From assembly GCA_009193035.1 (NCBI GenBank), contig SWDT01000140.1, positions 1 to 64,000 on the forward strand: a DNA stretch of 64,000 nt, written 5' to 3'. Shown here in pieces: positions 46,501 to 57,131 of the stretch; the stretch's first letter is position 1; each line of letters opens with the position of its first letter. The notes beneath the pieces are model-generated. The model saw only the letters and a list, made by a program, of their open reading frames with translations. It did not search any database and was not told the DNA's origin. This DNA comes from Halicephalobus mephisto. Its lineage: Eukaryota; Nematoda; Chromadorea; Rhabditida; Panagrolaimidae. Made by a program: the position numbers and the translations under genes.

Positions 46501-46663
46501 GTTTTCCAAGACATGATCGACGTTTTCAGCATGGAAATGGAAGATGATTTTGCCGTTAGATGCACTACGGTTGATTCTTTGAGACCGAGTCATTGAGATC
46601 TTAGCATCTTCTGTATCCTCCACGTTCTTATCGTTATTTACAGTAACTTTCACGGACGGCTGT
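43511..46663 (-). CDS. DEG/ENaC sodium channel subunit (5' end unresolved)
   Basis: Exons 45281-46663, 44409-45236, 44150-44365 and 43511-43655 keep phase and encode about 856 residues. The N-terminal segment has the HG gating motif (ENYIHGFYHVKE), TM1 (YMWVVILLVFLCLTCYYIS), a large Cys-rich extracellular loop, and TM2 after DIGGVLGLFLGASVVTIIEF, the selectivity-filter region of the family. The extracellular part is longer than usual (about 640 residues), with a long, charged, apparently helical stretch (residues 500-720) before TM2, as in the FLR-1/ACD/DELM group of nematode channels. The first listed exon starts at an acceptor (ATTTCAG before 46663), and I found no ATG exon in phase upstream; Met at 46594 (MTRSQRINRS) could be the start if trans-splicing occurs there. 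Amiloride-sensitive cation conductance is inferred from the family. Confidence 0.85.
43693..44125. mobile_element. Foldback (palindromic) element in DEG/ENaC last intron
   Basis: The two halves are inverse over about 170 bp each: GGACACTTGTGTCTT...TATTGTAATTTGAACTACTT on the left, and AAGTAGTTCAAATTACAATA...AAGACACAAGTGTTC on the right. The centre near 43890-43960 is unique. It would form a long RNA hairpin when the intron is transcribed. No coding region. Confidence 0.85.
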
Positions 46664-48468
46664 CTGAAATAATGCAAAATAAAAGCATATGATTTATATT
46701 ACCTTTTCGCTTTGAGAAGTTTTCGAAATTATTGATTAGGAAACACCGGCATAACAATCCCTTAGGACCCCGTCTAACGTTTGCGGAACTTTAAGCACTA
46801 GACCGCTTGTGACTAAGCAAATGAGAAAGATACCGATCGGAGAGTTCTCCAGCTCTTCCTTTGTGCCGCTTATCCCCAGTTAGTGACACCGTTTGTCACA
46901 TGTCCTCAGAAAATACATTACGCATAAGTATCAAATTTTTTAAATTTTCTTATTGCGTCTAATTTTACGAACAGAAGAACTGTAGGTAGGAAGTTCAGCC
47001 AAGACGTTGATCAGTTACAAATGACGAAACAAGCTAGACACAAAAATTAGCCGAGTTGTACTCCTCCATCAGAAGTCTACATGTCTTTCCGTCTTTCATT
47101 ATCATAGCTTTCCGAACGGATACTAGACTAGGAACTAAGGTTCCAAAAGTAATATCATTCAATGGAGCTTCTCATTCATGATATTTCAGTGTTTTTATAG
47201 AATTAATTGTCCGGAAATTCGCAAACTACCCCTTGTGAAGTTAAACTTTCCATCAATCATAAAAGTTGAATAAATGAATGCTACAGCGAAATTTTTTTCA
47301 TTAATCGCTTTGTTTAAAAAATTATGTTCTTAATCGAAAACAATGTTACAGTCGCTGATATCGTTTTTATCATAATTAACTAAATTCCATGGATACATGT
47401 TTATTTTTGAATTTTCCATGAAGAAGAAAAATGCACTTTCGTATATTAAATAATCATATTCTCTGAATCGACTTCAAAGACAAAAAGTATTCATGTTGCA
47501 ATAGAATACAAGTGTCTTTTGTTCGATTTTTAGTCGGCAAATAGTTCTTAAACTGTTGTGCTGAAAATAAAGAACTTATTATAATGTCATTTGTTAGTAA
47601 TTTAACAGAAATTCATATATATGTTTGAATTTGAGCATGATTTAACTTTTTTTGTATTCTTATGTGTTCGATACGGCTACAGATACGGAAACTGAAGTTC
47701 AACCGGACCAATAACTTACTCAAACCCTGAGGCATCACTTTACTAGTAGTCAATCATTTGAGTTTTACTTTTGTATTTAACGTTTATAAAGAGCTTTTAC
47801 CACTCTCATTCGTTCAAATATTACTAGATATCATAATTCAACAGTACCATTATGAAAAAACAAACATCTGTTGAGAAAAATAAACAGACACTTGATTAAG
47901 TATATGCATGAACAGTACTTTTCTATTATTATTCAGAAATCGTTCTACTTACTGGTTTCAAAAGATTCAGAAGCAGTTTCAATACAATATATTATAGAAA
48001 GTGATTCAATGAAACTTACTTATAACTTCCTATTTACCCAAATTGTACCTACAATTTATAGATATATATCAATAAGAATTGAGATTATTGTTGATCATGT
48101 AGTGGCATTTGAGGAAATAATACAAAAGTCAGCTGTGAATTAATTTCACAAGTATTCAGGAGAGTGTCTGCATCTGTTTAAAATACGACAGATTTTCGAG
48201 AATGCAAATGGTTTATTTATCTTCCGATCACAAGAGAAAAATAAATTATAACCTCTCTATTAGATATTTTCAAACTTAATGTAATTAAGAAGTACGAAAC
48301 TTTTTTCGCTTAATCTAAAATCTCAAAGATGTTTGACATAAAATACGTGTTCCTTACCCAAATTCAAATACTTCTAAATTTCTGTACTGGGAAAAGTCCA
48401 AGATTACGTAGAATGCATCTTAAGTAATAATTTTTATTGAAAAGTAAAAATGTTTAATTAAATGAAGT
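46664..48468. other. Intergenic, DEG/ENaC to ligand-gated channel
   Basis: No gene supported. The stretch should include the DEG/ENaC promoter. 48123-48310 is repeated at 55695-55880. An open plus-strand frame at 47871-48143 is A+T-rich and without recognisable content. Confidence 0.5.
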
Positions 48469-50732
48469 CTAGACTGCCATGTAGGGCTCCAAGTACTTGG
48501 TCCAGTACTGTAATTCATCGACTTATAAATTATTTAAAAAAATTAAAATTGCTTACAGTGATATTGAAGATCATGAAGCAGACGGGGAAGAGGATTCTGC
48601 TCATCAAATCTATCCTTCTGGATCTTTCACAATATCTGATGTTCCACAAAGTCCCCCACCAGGTATTGGTTCTCGGGAGGATGATGTCGGCGTTGATGAC
48701 TCTGGTGTCGGCAGCGTTGTTCAAGATCAAAGAATTCGCTGTTTCGGTACCATATTCGTCGTGCTTAGCATGTGGGGAAATTAAATTGGACTCCATCACA
48801 AATTGGGCCTGATGCTGATGACGATGACTTTGTCTTATGATGTCCTTTCTGGCCGCCCAATTCACAAGAGCAAATTCCAGAAAAGCTCCGAAAATAAAGA
48901 CAAGACAGACTCCGATCCAGATGTCAATCGCCTTCATGTAGGACACCGAAGGCAGATTCTGATTCACCATACTAGCTTGAGTTGTCATCATCAGCAAAGT
49001 TATCATCCCCACGGTCACCCTCGCCGGGATAGCGTCCTTATCCATCCAGAACGAGATCCAGGACACAACTACCAACATGAAGCTTGGGATATACCTAAAA
49101 GACCATATTATTAAAAAATAAAAAATTAAACACAATTGCTGGGACAGAAACTAGACTAAAAAGAAAGTAACCAAAGAGAGCCTGGATATCAAGGACTTTA
49201 GAATACTGTAGGGTTTGAGTGAAGTTCTCTGCCATCTTTTGTGGGAGATATATGATTACTATCTGTACCTTGTTGTTGAAGTAAAGATTAGTGATATTCT
49301 TCGTTTCTATCCTAACAATTATATTATTAAAAAAATTAAAAAGTAAATATTATTGTGAAATTGTCCTGATATGAATTTTTAGAACTTCAAGTTTTGGATG
49401 TTGATTTTCAAAGTTATTATTGGATTCTGAAAGATATTAGAAGTTTCTATGAAATTCGGGAAATCTTCTAGAATCTCTCACTGAATTCTCAGATCTTCTA
49501 GAAGGTCCTATAGTATTCTAAAAGGTTCTGAAAATCAATACAAGATTCTGAAAAGCTCCGGAAATCCCAGAATCTTTCGTAAAATTCGGATTTTGAATAA
49601 CCAATACAGTAATCAACTTACAATTGAAATAGATAATAACTAAATTGCCGTTTTAATTCAATAATGGCTTTGAGACAACTGTAGGCCCCAGTGTTGGTGA
49701 CTGAAGTGCAATTGCCTGCGATTACTTTGTTGAGAACGAAGGACGGGAGACTCTTATAGAGTCCGGCTTTTATCTGGATGGGATAGCCCTTTTTCCAGTG
49801 ATATACGATGTCCGAAGTGGTGTAACCATAAGAGGAATATTCGATGAAACAAGTCTGGATGTCGAGAGGGTAGTTGTTGAGAGCCATAGGGCAGTTGAGG
49901 GTCAGAGTCAATCTACAAGAGTACAATATCCTCGCAGTGCCGTTGTAGACTCTGATGAGCATGTTCGGTTGGTCAATGTCGTGTCGTTTTCCGTCTTTTT
50001 CATTCTGGAAAACCGTATCCGGAAACCAGATTTTCTGTCCAGGAGACAGTACGACATAGGGCAAAGTGTCCGAATAAAAAAGGAGCCTTTCGTCGACCCA
50101 TTCTTCTCGGAATGTGAATTGTATACTGTACTCCATATTGACATCATCCACTTTCGATATGCTTCTGAGGTACATGTTTACCGTAACGTCGACAGGCGAG
50201 TCTTCGACGTTCGGGTCCAGGGTTCCCCGGGGCCTGACCCTCCAGTCGTAACTCTCGGGGCCTCCTTCCAAGAATTTCTTGATTATCTTCTGTTCATCCA
50301 ACAACCTCTCATATCTGGAAATATATTTTTAAAGATAATTATTTTTTTAATTAGGAAAATCATTAAAATTTCTGTTTTTTAAAATATATTTTTAGTGATT
50401 CTGAAAAACTTCCAAATTGCTTCATCATTTTTTTGGATTGTCTGCAGACTTTTAGGAAAACTCAACTCAAATGGATAAACAAAAAATACCAAAAGTTGAA
50501 AACAGCAAGAAATCCTAAAATAAAGTGATTCAAAAAACAACAGAGTTTTGATTTCTAAGTTGCCCAGAAACAATTGTTTTTTAGAAAGGAATTTCCAGAC
50601 ATGGACGAATTATGTCTCGTTTTGAAGGGAAAATTAGTTGACATACCTTTTGTGAACTTTTCCATTGAAGTTCATTTCCGATCCTTCGCCTACTGTCGAT
50701 TGATGAAGCAGGATTATTAGCTGAAGAAACAT
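48469..50732 (-). CDS. Cys-loop ligand-gated anion channel, GluCl-like
   Basis: Exons 50647-50732, 49622-50314, 48557-49094 and 48469-48507 give 451 residues. A signal peptide (MFLQLIILLHQSTVGEG) is followed by the GluCl-like YDWRVRPRGTLD, the Cys-loop CPMALNNYPLDIQTC and the second disulfide GNCTSVTNTGAYSC characteristic of glutamate- and glycine-gated chloride channels. TM1 starts YIPSFMLVVVSWISFWMD; the PARV before TM2 indicates anion selectivity. TM2-TM3 reads MITLLMMTTQASMVNQNLPS and differs from the common GluCl MTAQSAGIN sequence. TM4 and the C-terminus lie in the last two exons. The channel should be an inhibitory pentamer at neuronal or muscle membranes; glutamate as ligand is inferred. 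Confidence 0.9.
49140..49325 (+). repeat. Dispersed GGATACTGTAG repeat in channel intron
   Basis: GGGACAGAAACTAGACTAAA, AGCCTGGATATCAAGGACTT and ATACTGTAGGGTTTGAGTGA match the second unit at 27132-27300 nearly throughout, to the end TTCTATCCTAACAATT. Confidence 0.75.
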
Positions 50733-51540
50733 AGTAGTGAAGACGATCCGGGATTTTCGATACCTTGATCCTGTCCATAGGACCTGAAAAACTCGTTTTA
50801 GTTACTATAATGGAATTCTTTTTTTTTTCCAAATTAATAGAAAAAGTTTAAATTTTTTGAAATTATTGTTTTAAGATAAATATTTGAATTAAGATGGATT
50901 CTACGTAATTTTGGACTTTAGGCACAGAAATTTAGAAGTGCTTAAATTTGGATAAAATGTAGAATGGGATAGTGGGACCCACAATTCTGAATCTGGTGCC
51001 AGAATTCGAGGTTCTGAAGTTTGAGAAAGCATAACTCCATTAGATGAAACCTAATCGACTTCTTTTTAAAATCATATCTATCCCCAGAGATCTCCAACTT
51101 TTCTCTAGACACTGACTTTTGAAGTGGTGTTTGAAGGAGGGATTCTGAAATCTGTTTTCTTTTATTTCTATTTATTATTATCTAAATGAATCGTAAGAGA
51201 TCTGAATTTTATATGCACTGATAACTCATAGAGATCCTCAGTTTCATCTGTAACATCCTGAACTATATTTTCATCGGACCTATATGTAATTGCCAACTGT
51301 TTTATTGATTCTTGTAAATGTTGATTTTTACATTTTTATTTTTCGCGAGAAAAAGCTATTTACTGCAGTAGGTTTGGGGATCTCCTGAAATTCGAATAAG
51401 TAGGAACTGTCCTCCTTTTTAGCTTCTTTTATTCGTTTGAATGTAACATCTATAATAACTTTATGTTTTTCATTCCTTTCTTGTTCAAATAAACTAATCA
51501 AAAATTTCTTGCTTCTGTCGTAAATTTAAATGACGTTTGG
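50733..51540. other. Intergenic, channel promoter side
   Basis: No gene seen. 51022-51230 is the source or sister of an inverted copy at 54601-54835. Confidence 0.5.
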
Positions 51541-53300
51541 GTTTTTGAAATAGTTCATCCTTGTGGGAAAGTGGGAACTTCAAGATATTCATTCATTGTT
51601 TCTCCAAGTTTTGATATCCACAAAGAAGATGCGGATATTTCTTCATTTTCAACAGCATGTTCTTCAAGACAATTTTTGTACATGTGCAAAAAGCAATCAG
51701 TCATAGTTTGTGGCTCCTTTCGACCTTGTGAGGTCTCTTCATCTTCATCAAGTTCTTTAAGCTCATGTGGAAGTATACGTAATTGCCAAAAATATGTTCT
51801 CTCGCTCAATTTAATGTTGGATTTCAGATTCTACTGACATATCATTTCGTGAACTGAAAATACTTCCGTGGATCACAATGTTCTTTTTTGGTATACAAAT
51901 CCATCAATTCTGGTATATATTCTTTATATTCACCAACTCTAATTTTGTAAAATCGATGGACTCTGCCTCCATTCTTTACAGTTTTCCGATGAACGGAACA
52001 TCTAATGTTTGGGAGTTTGGCCTTTTTCTTGTTCGCAGACTTGATCGGTGTTTTTAGAATCTTAATCTTGAGTTTTGTTAGTTGGCATAATATTTTTCAT
52101 TATTAGAAAGAGTAGCCTCTCTTATTTTGTCATAGCATTAATAACTTCTTCAGGAGTTCCAACATCCTTCTGAACTAATGTTTCTCGAATTCTATTTTTT
52201 ATTCGAGCAGCTTCACAGTCACAACTTGATTTTCCAGTTTGGACTTCAAAGAACACAACTTTCCTGATGTTTATTTGGATTTCTTTTGCAATTTTATGTA
52301 GTGAAATGAACATTTCGACCAAATAATAACACTCGGCATTGTCCAATTGTAAAATAATTCTGTGAATCTTCCAAATTCTTAACTCTCTTAAAACATTTGT
52401 TATAAGAACTATAACAGACGTAGAATCTAAAAGTATAGTATAATAATGGATACATATTGAAATAACTTGTTTTCATCAGAAGTCAGATAAACAAATATGT
52501 GCTCGGCAAGTTCATTTTGTATTCTTACAAGTACAAGTGTAATATACCAAGGAATTCCACACTTTCCATAGTATTGATCTTGACATTCTCTATGATAACA
52601 TGGTTTTAACTTTTGAACCCAATCCATTGTAATAAGAACTTCATCTTCTTGAGGATCGTTTGTCAGTAGTTGTTTGGTTTTTCACTATATACAGCTCAGA
52701 AAATATGTTAGCACATTCTTTTGACATCTTTGATGTTTTCCTGTATCATAAAGGTATCTCTTCCAGCTGATTGCGTCTTTAGAATATTTTTTCTGCCGCT
52801 TTTCTTGGATTTCGTTGGCGATTCAGAACATTATTCATTTTGACACCATTAGGATGTATAATTGTGTGTTCATGATCAACACATTTCACTTGGAAAGCTG
52901 TATTTTTCGGACCGGTAAGAGAATTCAAAATACAATGACTAGCAGAATTGGGATTTTGCGATAAAAGAGATTTGAAAGTGGTTGTAGGTATTGTTGATTT
53001 TGCAACACATGATACTTTATAACTTTCACTTCCTATTGATCAATGTTTCTAGCTACTCATCAATCTTCTATTTGTTCTTTCAAGTCATCAAAAGCCTATA
53101 AATCAAGCATTTTGAATTGCATATTTAAATATATAACTTGCATCTCTTCCAAATGCAGTGAAAAAATCAGCCCATTTCGGACTTTTAACTGTTGTGGCAG
53201 AAGCCTTTTCTAAAAGATGCCATAACGTAGAATCTGGTAGCACTAAATTTTCTTCTTTTCATCTCCGCTTCATACGCTTGCATCAGTTGCGCTCCTTGCT
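51540..53300 (-). pseudogene. Decayed transposase-like gene (DDE-type repeat ORF)
   Basis: Open minus-strand fragments follow each other in the right order: 53100-53250 (STLWHLLEKASATTVKSPKW), 52830-52930 (VKCVDHEHTIIHPNGVKMNN), 52427-52627 (CGIPWYITLVLVRIQNELAE), 52122-52346 (LQLDNAECYYLVEMFIS, then FFEVQTGKSSCDCEAARIK) and 51555-51809. The GIxWHI...DNAxCYH...PQAGKxxCDR order recalls a transposon-derived protein family widespread in animals, in which these acidic residues are likely catalytic. Stops and frame changes separate the pieces, so it is not functional. The family name is uncertain. Confidence 0.55.
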
Positions 53301-54600
53301 GTTATCAAACTACATTTGAAAACTGAAGTTTTTCTTCATTAGATGACTTCACAGCTTTCATCCCTCATGGTAACTTGGTCACTACTGAGGAACTAAATGT
53401 GTAGTATTGAGAGTATGTTATTGGTTGGATGTCGATGGTGTGACACCTTGGAGCTCCTTGATTGGGCGGAAAACTGTTGATTCCTACTATTAGCAATTAA
53501 AGCCTGTTTATCTTAACATAAGCATAGAACAAAGAGGAAAGGTTCTCGTTTGACCGAAGTCAAACTCGGACCAGTCTAAAGCTGGAATTTCTCAAAACTC
53601 TCTAATACTTTAGCCTCGCCTCCTAGGCGTCAACTGACTGGTCGAAGCTTTGGGCATTCTGTCTAGGCCGTTTGCGGTTTAACTCCGATCTTTATGCCTA
53701 CAAAACGACATCTAAATCACGTCTGGAAGGAACCAAAGAAGGAGAAACAGGACTTACCGTCAGATTCAGTCAGACAAAGACAATTACCAAAACAAAGGAA
53801 GTGCTATCAACTTCGATACGAATAAAAAATCCGAAGCAGAAGCAGACCTTCACTAGACAATAGAAGAAGCCGGAAATTAAACTTCACACCATAGTCAGGC
53901 ATTTCGTGAAAGAGGTGTTGATATCAGAGAAGCAAAGATTGCAGGAGGAATAACATGCAGACAGAGAGTAGTTATTCCCAGTCCCTGACAGCTCGTATTA
54001 GGGTATAAAAAAGGGACTTTCTCCTTAACTAGGTAGGTTATACTTTACCCCTATTGTCTATTCCTGCTATCATTAAACTCTGTGATCAAAAATCTAACAT
54101 CTTTATCACGAAAATTGTAATATAGTTCATTTAAATGATTATGACAAATTTCCAAATCCAGCTTTTGATTACTTTCCAGTTTATTAGTTCATTTTAGAGA
54201 AAATCGACCGCTTCTGGGTAAAAGTAAATCTTCCAAATGTTCACAATCATATAAATGCTTTACTTTAATAGTGTTTTTGACTTCTCGCAAACTAAACGCA
54301 TTATTATAAGAAACGATAAAAGAAAACTCACGTTTCCATTGAGTCTCAATATTGGCTAATTTCGTTGATGAACTTAGGTAAAAACATTAGCTAACTTTTC
54401 ATTTCATATTTTTAAAATTACAATCAGTTTCAATTATATTTCCCAAAGTAAATATAATAAGCAACACAAACATCATCATCAAACTTTACTCTTGTTCAAT
54501 TTTAAATTCTAAATACACATTGGAGCAATGGACTGAAAAGAAAGCCAATGGATTATTGATATCGCACCCTATTGTGCATTATAGAGGACCCTAAAGGTCA
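53300..54600. other. Intergenic with LTR-like sequence
   Basis: Less A+T-rich than its surroundings from 53400 to 54100. It ends with a TATA-like GGGTATAAAAAAGGGAC (54001-54017) and ATCTAACA (54092-54099), reminiscent of the U3/R part and CA end of an LTR. The frame 53672-53863 has no recognisable content. No intact gene. Confidence 0.4.
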
Positions 54601-55880
54601 TCAGTGCATATAACATTCAGATCTCTTACGATTTATTTAGATAATAATAAATAGAAATAAAAGAAAACAGATTTCAGAATCCCCCTTTCAAACACCACTT
54701 CAGAAGTCAGTGTCCAGAGAGAAGTTAGAAATCTCTGGGGATAGATATGATTTTAAAAAGAAGTCGATTAGGTTTCATCTAATGGAGTTATGCTTTCTCA
54801 AATTTCAAACTCCAAATTCTGAAGGTCAACCTCAAAGTCTGAAAGATGCTAGAATTTTCTACAAGACTAATAAAAAACAATTTGGAAATTGTCTTAGTTT
54901 TTTGATTTTTATAACGCTAAATTTCCACCCAACTACAGTATCCTCAAACTTACCATTTTTCCTCGAATTAGGGACATTTTCGGATTTCCGTTAGATTTTT
55001 GTTCTTCTCCTAAAATTTCACTCTAATTTAAAAAGGACAGAAATAAAACGGCATTCAATCTGGCTTTTCGAAATATGTAAGAGTGAGAACCTAATCCCTT
55101 TCTGATAACCAACCCAAGTGAAGCCGTTTCCTGGGTAACGAAGAGTAGCAGTTACTGCTTAAGGTTTGTAACTACACTGAAACCGTATTACTTCATTCAA
55201 CCTTGATCTTGTAGGATATAAATAGAATAGACAAGTTGAATGTTCAAAGGAAAAAGGTAAATTTCAAATTGCTTTAACTCCACAGATGTTGAACAAACTT
55301 TCACAATTTTTCATTTCGGGTAATTTTACTGTTTCATTTACAATCAAGAATATTAAAATTAAAAAAGCATTAAGAAATATATTTTATATAAGTTTATACA
55401 CACAAAAAGGTACATTAAAATGGCTCTGATATACCAGATACATTGTATTTGATATACTGATGGATTAAATATATCCAGTACATTGGAGCATTTTAATGTA
55501 CTCTTTTTTACGTTTTCCAGTAGTCCAAAAAAGTACCTTTTATTTGGACGAAACTTACCTAAAATGGGCAAGTTATACTTATGAATACTAAATTTAAAGT
55601 TAAAATTAGTTTTTATGATTTGGGGTTCAGAATTCAGGATTCTGAAGTGAATCACTTAATTCTGGTTTAATGTTTGGAATTTTTTGAAGAATTAGTATAA
55701 AAGTCAGCTGTGAATTCATTTCAAAAGTATTCAGGAGAGTGCATCTGTTTAAAATACGACAGATTTTCGAGAATGCAAATGGTTTATTTATCTTCCGATC
55801 ACAAGAGAAAAATAAATTATAACCTCTCTATTAGATATTTTCAAACTTAATGTAATTGAGAAGTACGAAACTTTTTTATT
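54601..55880. repeat. Patchwork of three segments copied from within the window
   Basis: 54601-54835 matches 51022-51230 inverted; 54858-55662 matches 42481-43293 directly (tubulin promoter, first exon, MITE); 55695-55880 matches 48123-48310 directly. Each junction is within a few tens of bases of the next. A fourth segment, the lectin domain, follows at about 56140. Confidence 0.9.
55126..55139 (-). promoter_or_regulatory. Orphan X-box-like site in the copied tubulin promoter
   Basis: GTTTCCTGGGTAAC is unchanged in the duplicate. The copied ATG plus donor (minus strand, about 54952) is also unchanged, but no tubulin exon 2 follows. Confidence 0.6.
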
Positions 55881-56084
55881 TCTGAAAAAATAAATGTATA
55901 AAATTCTTTATCTTTGTTAAAAACGACAAATAAATAATTATCTCTGGGAAATTCGTACTATTCCGTTATATAAGGAAACGTTTTAAGTTCTAATAGATAT
56001 CACTTCGGTAACGGAAAACAGTCTATGATTCTATAATTAATTCAGTTGTCTTTATAAAAGTGGGATTCGTGAGGAACTAAATGC

Positions 56085-57131
56085 TTGTTTTCCATTAGTT
56101 TTGAAATTTTCCTTGTTACTGCAATTCAAGAATCAATTACACCCCCAGCTGGAAACTGTCCTGATGGAACGTTGGAAGCTCCAAATCATGTTTGCTTCAA
56201 CTTCTTCAGTGATCGTAGAACTTTTCCCGACGCTGAAAGCTCATGTTTATCATTGGGCGGACATCTAGCTGTTGTTGATTCTTTATTTACAAATACGTTT
56301 TTAGCTGGTAAGATAAAATCAACAATAACTGATTTCTTAATACCTACTTTAAAAAACGCCGCAGATTTGGATTCGGATGACTTCTGGATCGGAGCACATG
56401 TGTACACAAACCTTGCTTGTCAACCTTGGGTTTGGACGGATAACAAAAAATTGGTTGCTCATTCAGATTGGGCCAATGGAGAGCCTTCTGGAGGAAAGCC
56501 TTCTGGAGGAGAGACTAGTGGAAGTAGTTGTGCAGCAGCGTCTGTTCTAGATGGAACTTGGAGTGCCGTTGATTGTAGTTCAGCTAAGCCTTACGTCTGC
56601 GAAGTTCCTCGTGTCATATCTTCTTGTCCAGATCAGTGGATTTCCTTCAAATTAACCAAGTCTTGTTACGAAGTTTTCTTCAATGCAACCTGGCAAGATG
56701 GTGAGAATTTCTGCCGAATGCAAAACGCTCATCTGACTTCAATCCATAGCCAAGAAGAGAGCAATTTCATCATCAGTAAGTTTTTCCGAATATATGTTAA
56801 TAAGTACTAATGTGTTAATTTAGACATAGCCGATAGTGGAGAAGATAAAGGTGATCCTAATGAGTGGATCGGACAAACTTGGATAGGACTATCCACTGAC
56901 CAAAACGACAACCAGTGGCTGACGTGGACTGATGATTCTGTCGTAGATTATTTAAATTGGAATATTGCACAACCTGATTTCATAACTACTGACAAGTGCG
57001 TATTTCTCGTTACTGATCGTATAGTAGGAACAAATTCCAATCATGGTTTTGGTTTTGAAAATTCTAGATGCAACAATGTTTTGAGAAATTACGTTTGCAA
57101 AAAACCAGCAACTCTTCTAAATATCAATTAA
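56085..57131 (+). CDS. Two-domain C-type lectin, copy 2 (start unclear)
   Basis: Exons 56085(?)-56775 and 56824-57131 encode two C-type lectin domains. The first has CPDGTLEAPNHVCFNFFSD, WIGAHVYTNLACQPWVWTD, a GEPSG/GKPSG/GETSG repeat and AVDCSSAKPYVCE. The second has CPDQWISFKLTKSCYEV, AHLTSIHSQEESNFIIN, WIGLSTDQNDNQWLTWTD and CNNVLRNYVCKKP. Such secreted lectins are numerous in nematodes and often linked to immunity. The frame is open from 56085, but there is no ATG in phase at the start: ATG 56081 is in another frame and stops after five codons. CCATTAG at 56090-56096 could be an acceptor from an unseen first exon. The segment up to about 56560 is the inverted sister of 1-410, so the real 5' end may have been lost in duplication. 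Confidence 0.75.

Noticed and set aside
47871..48143. Plus-strand open frame of 90 codons between the two channel genes
   Set aside because: A+T-rich, no conserved pattern, no plausible splice sites or signal peptide.
53672..53863. Open frame MRFNSDLYAYKTT
   Set aside because: No recognisable domain. It lies in what may be LTR-type DNA, so I would not call it a gene.
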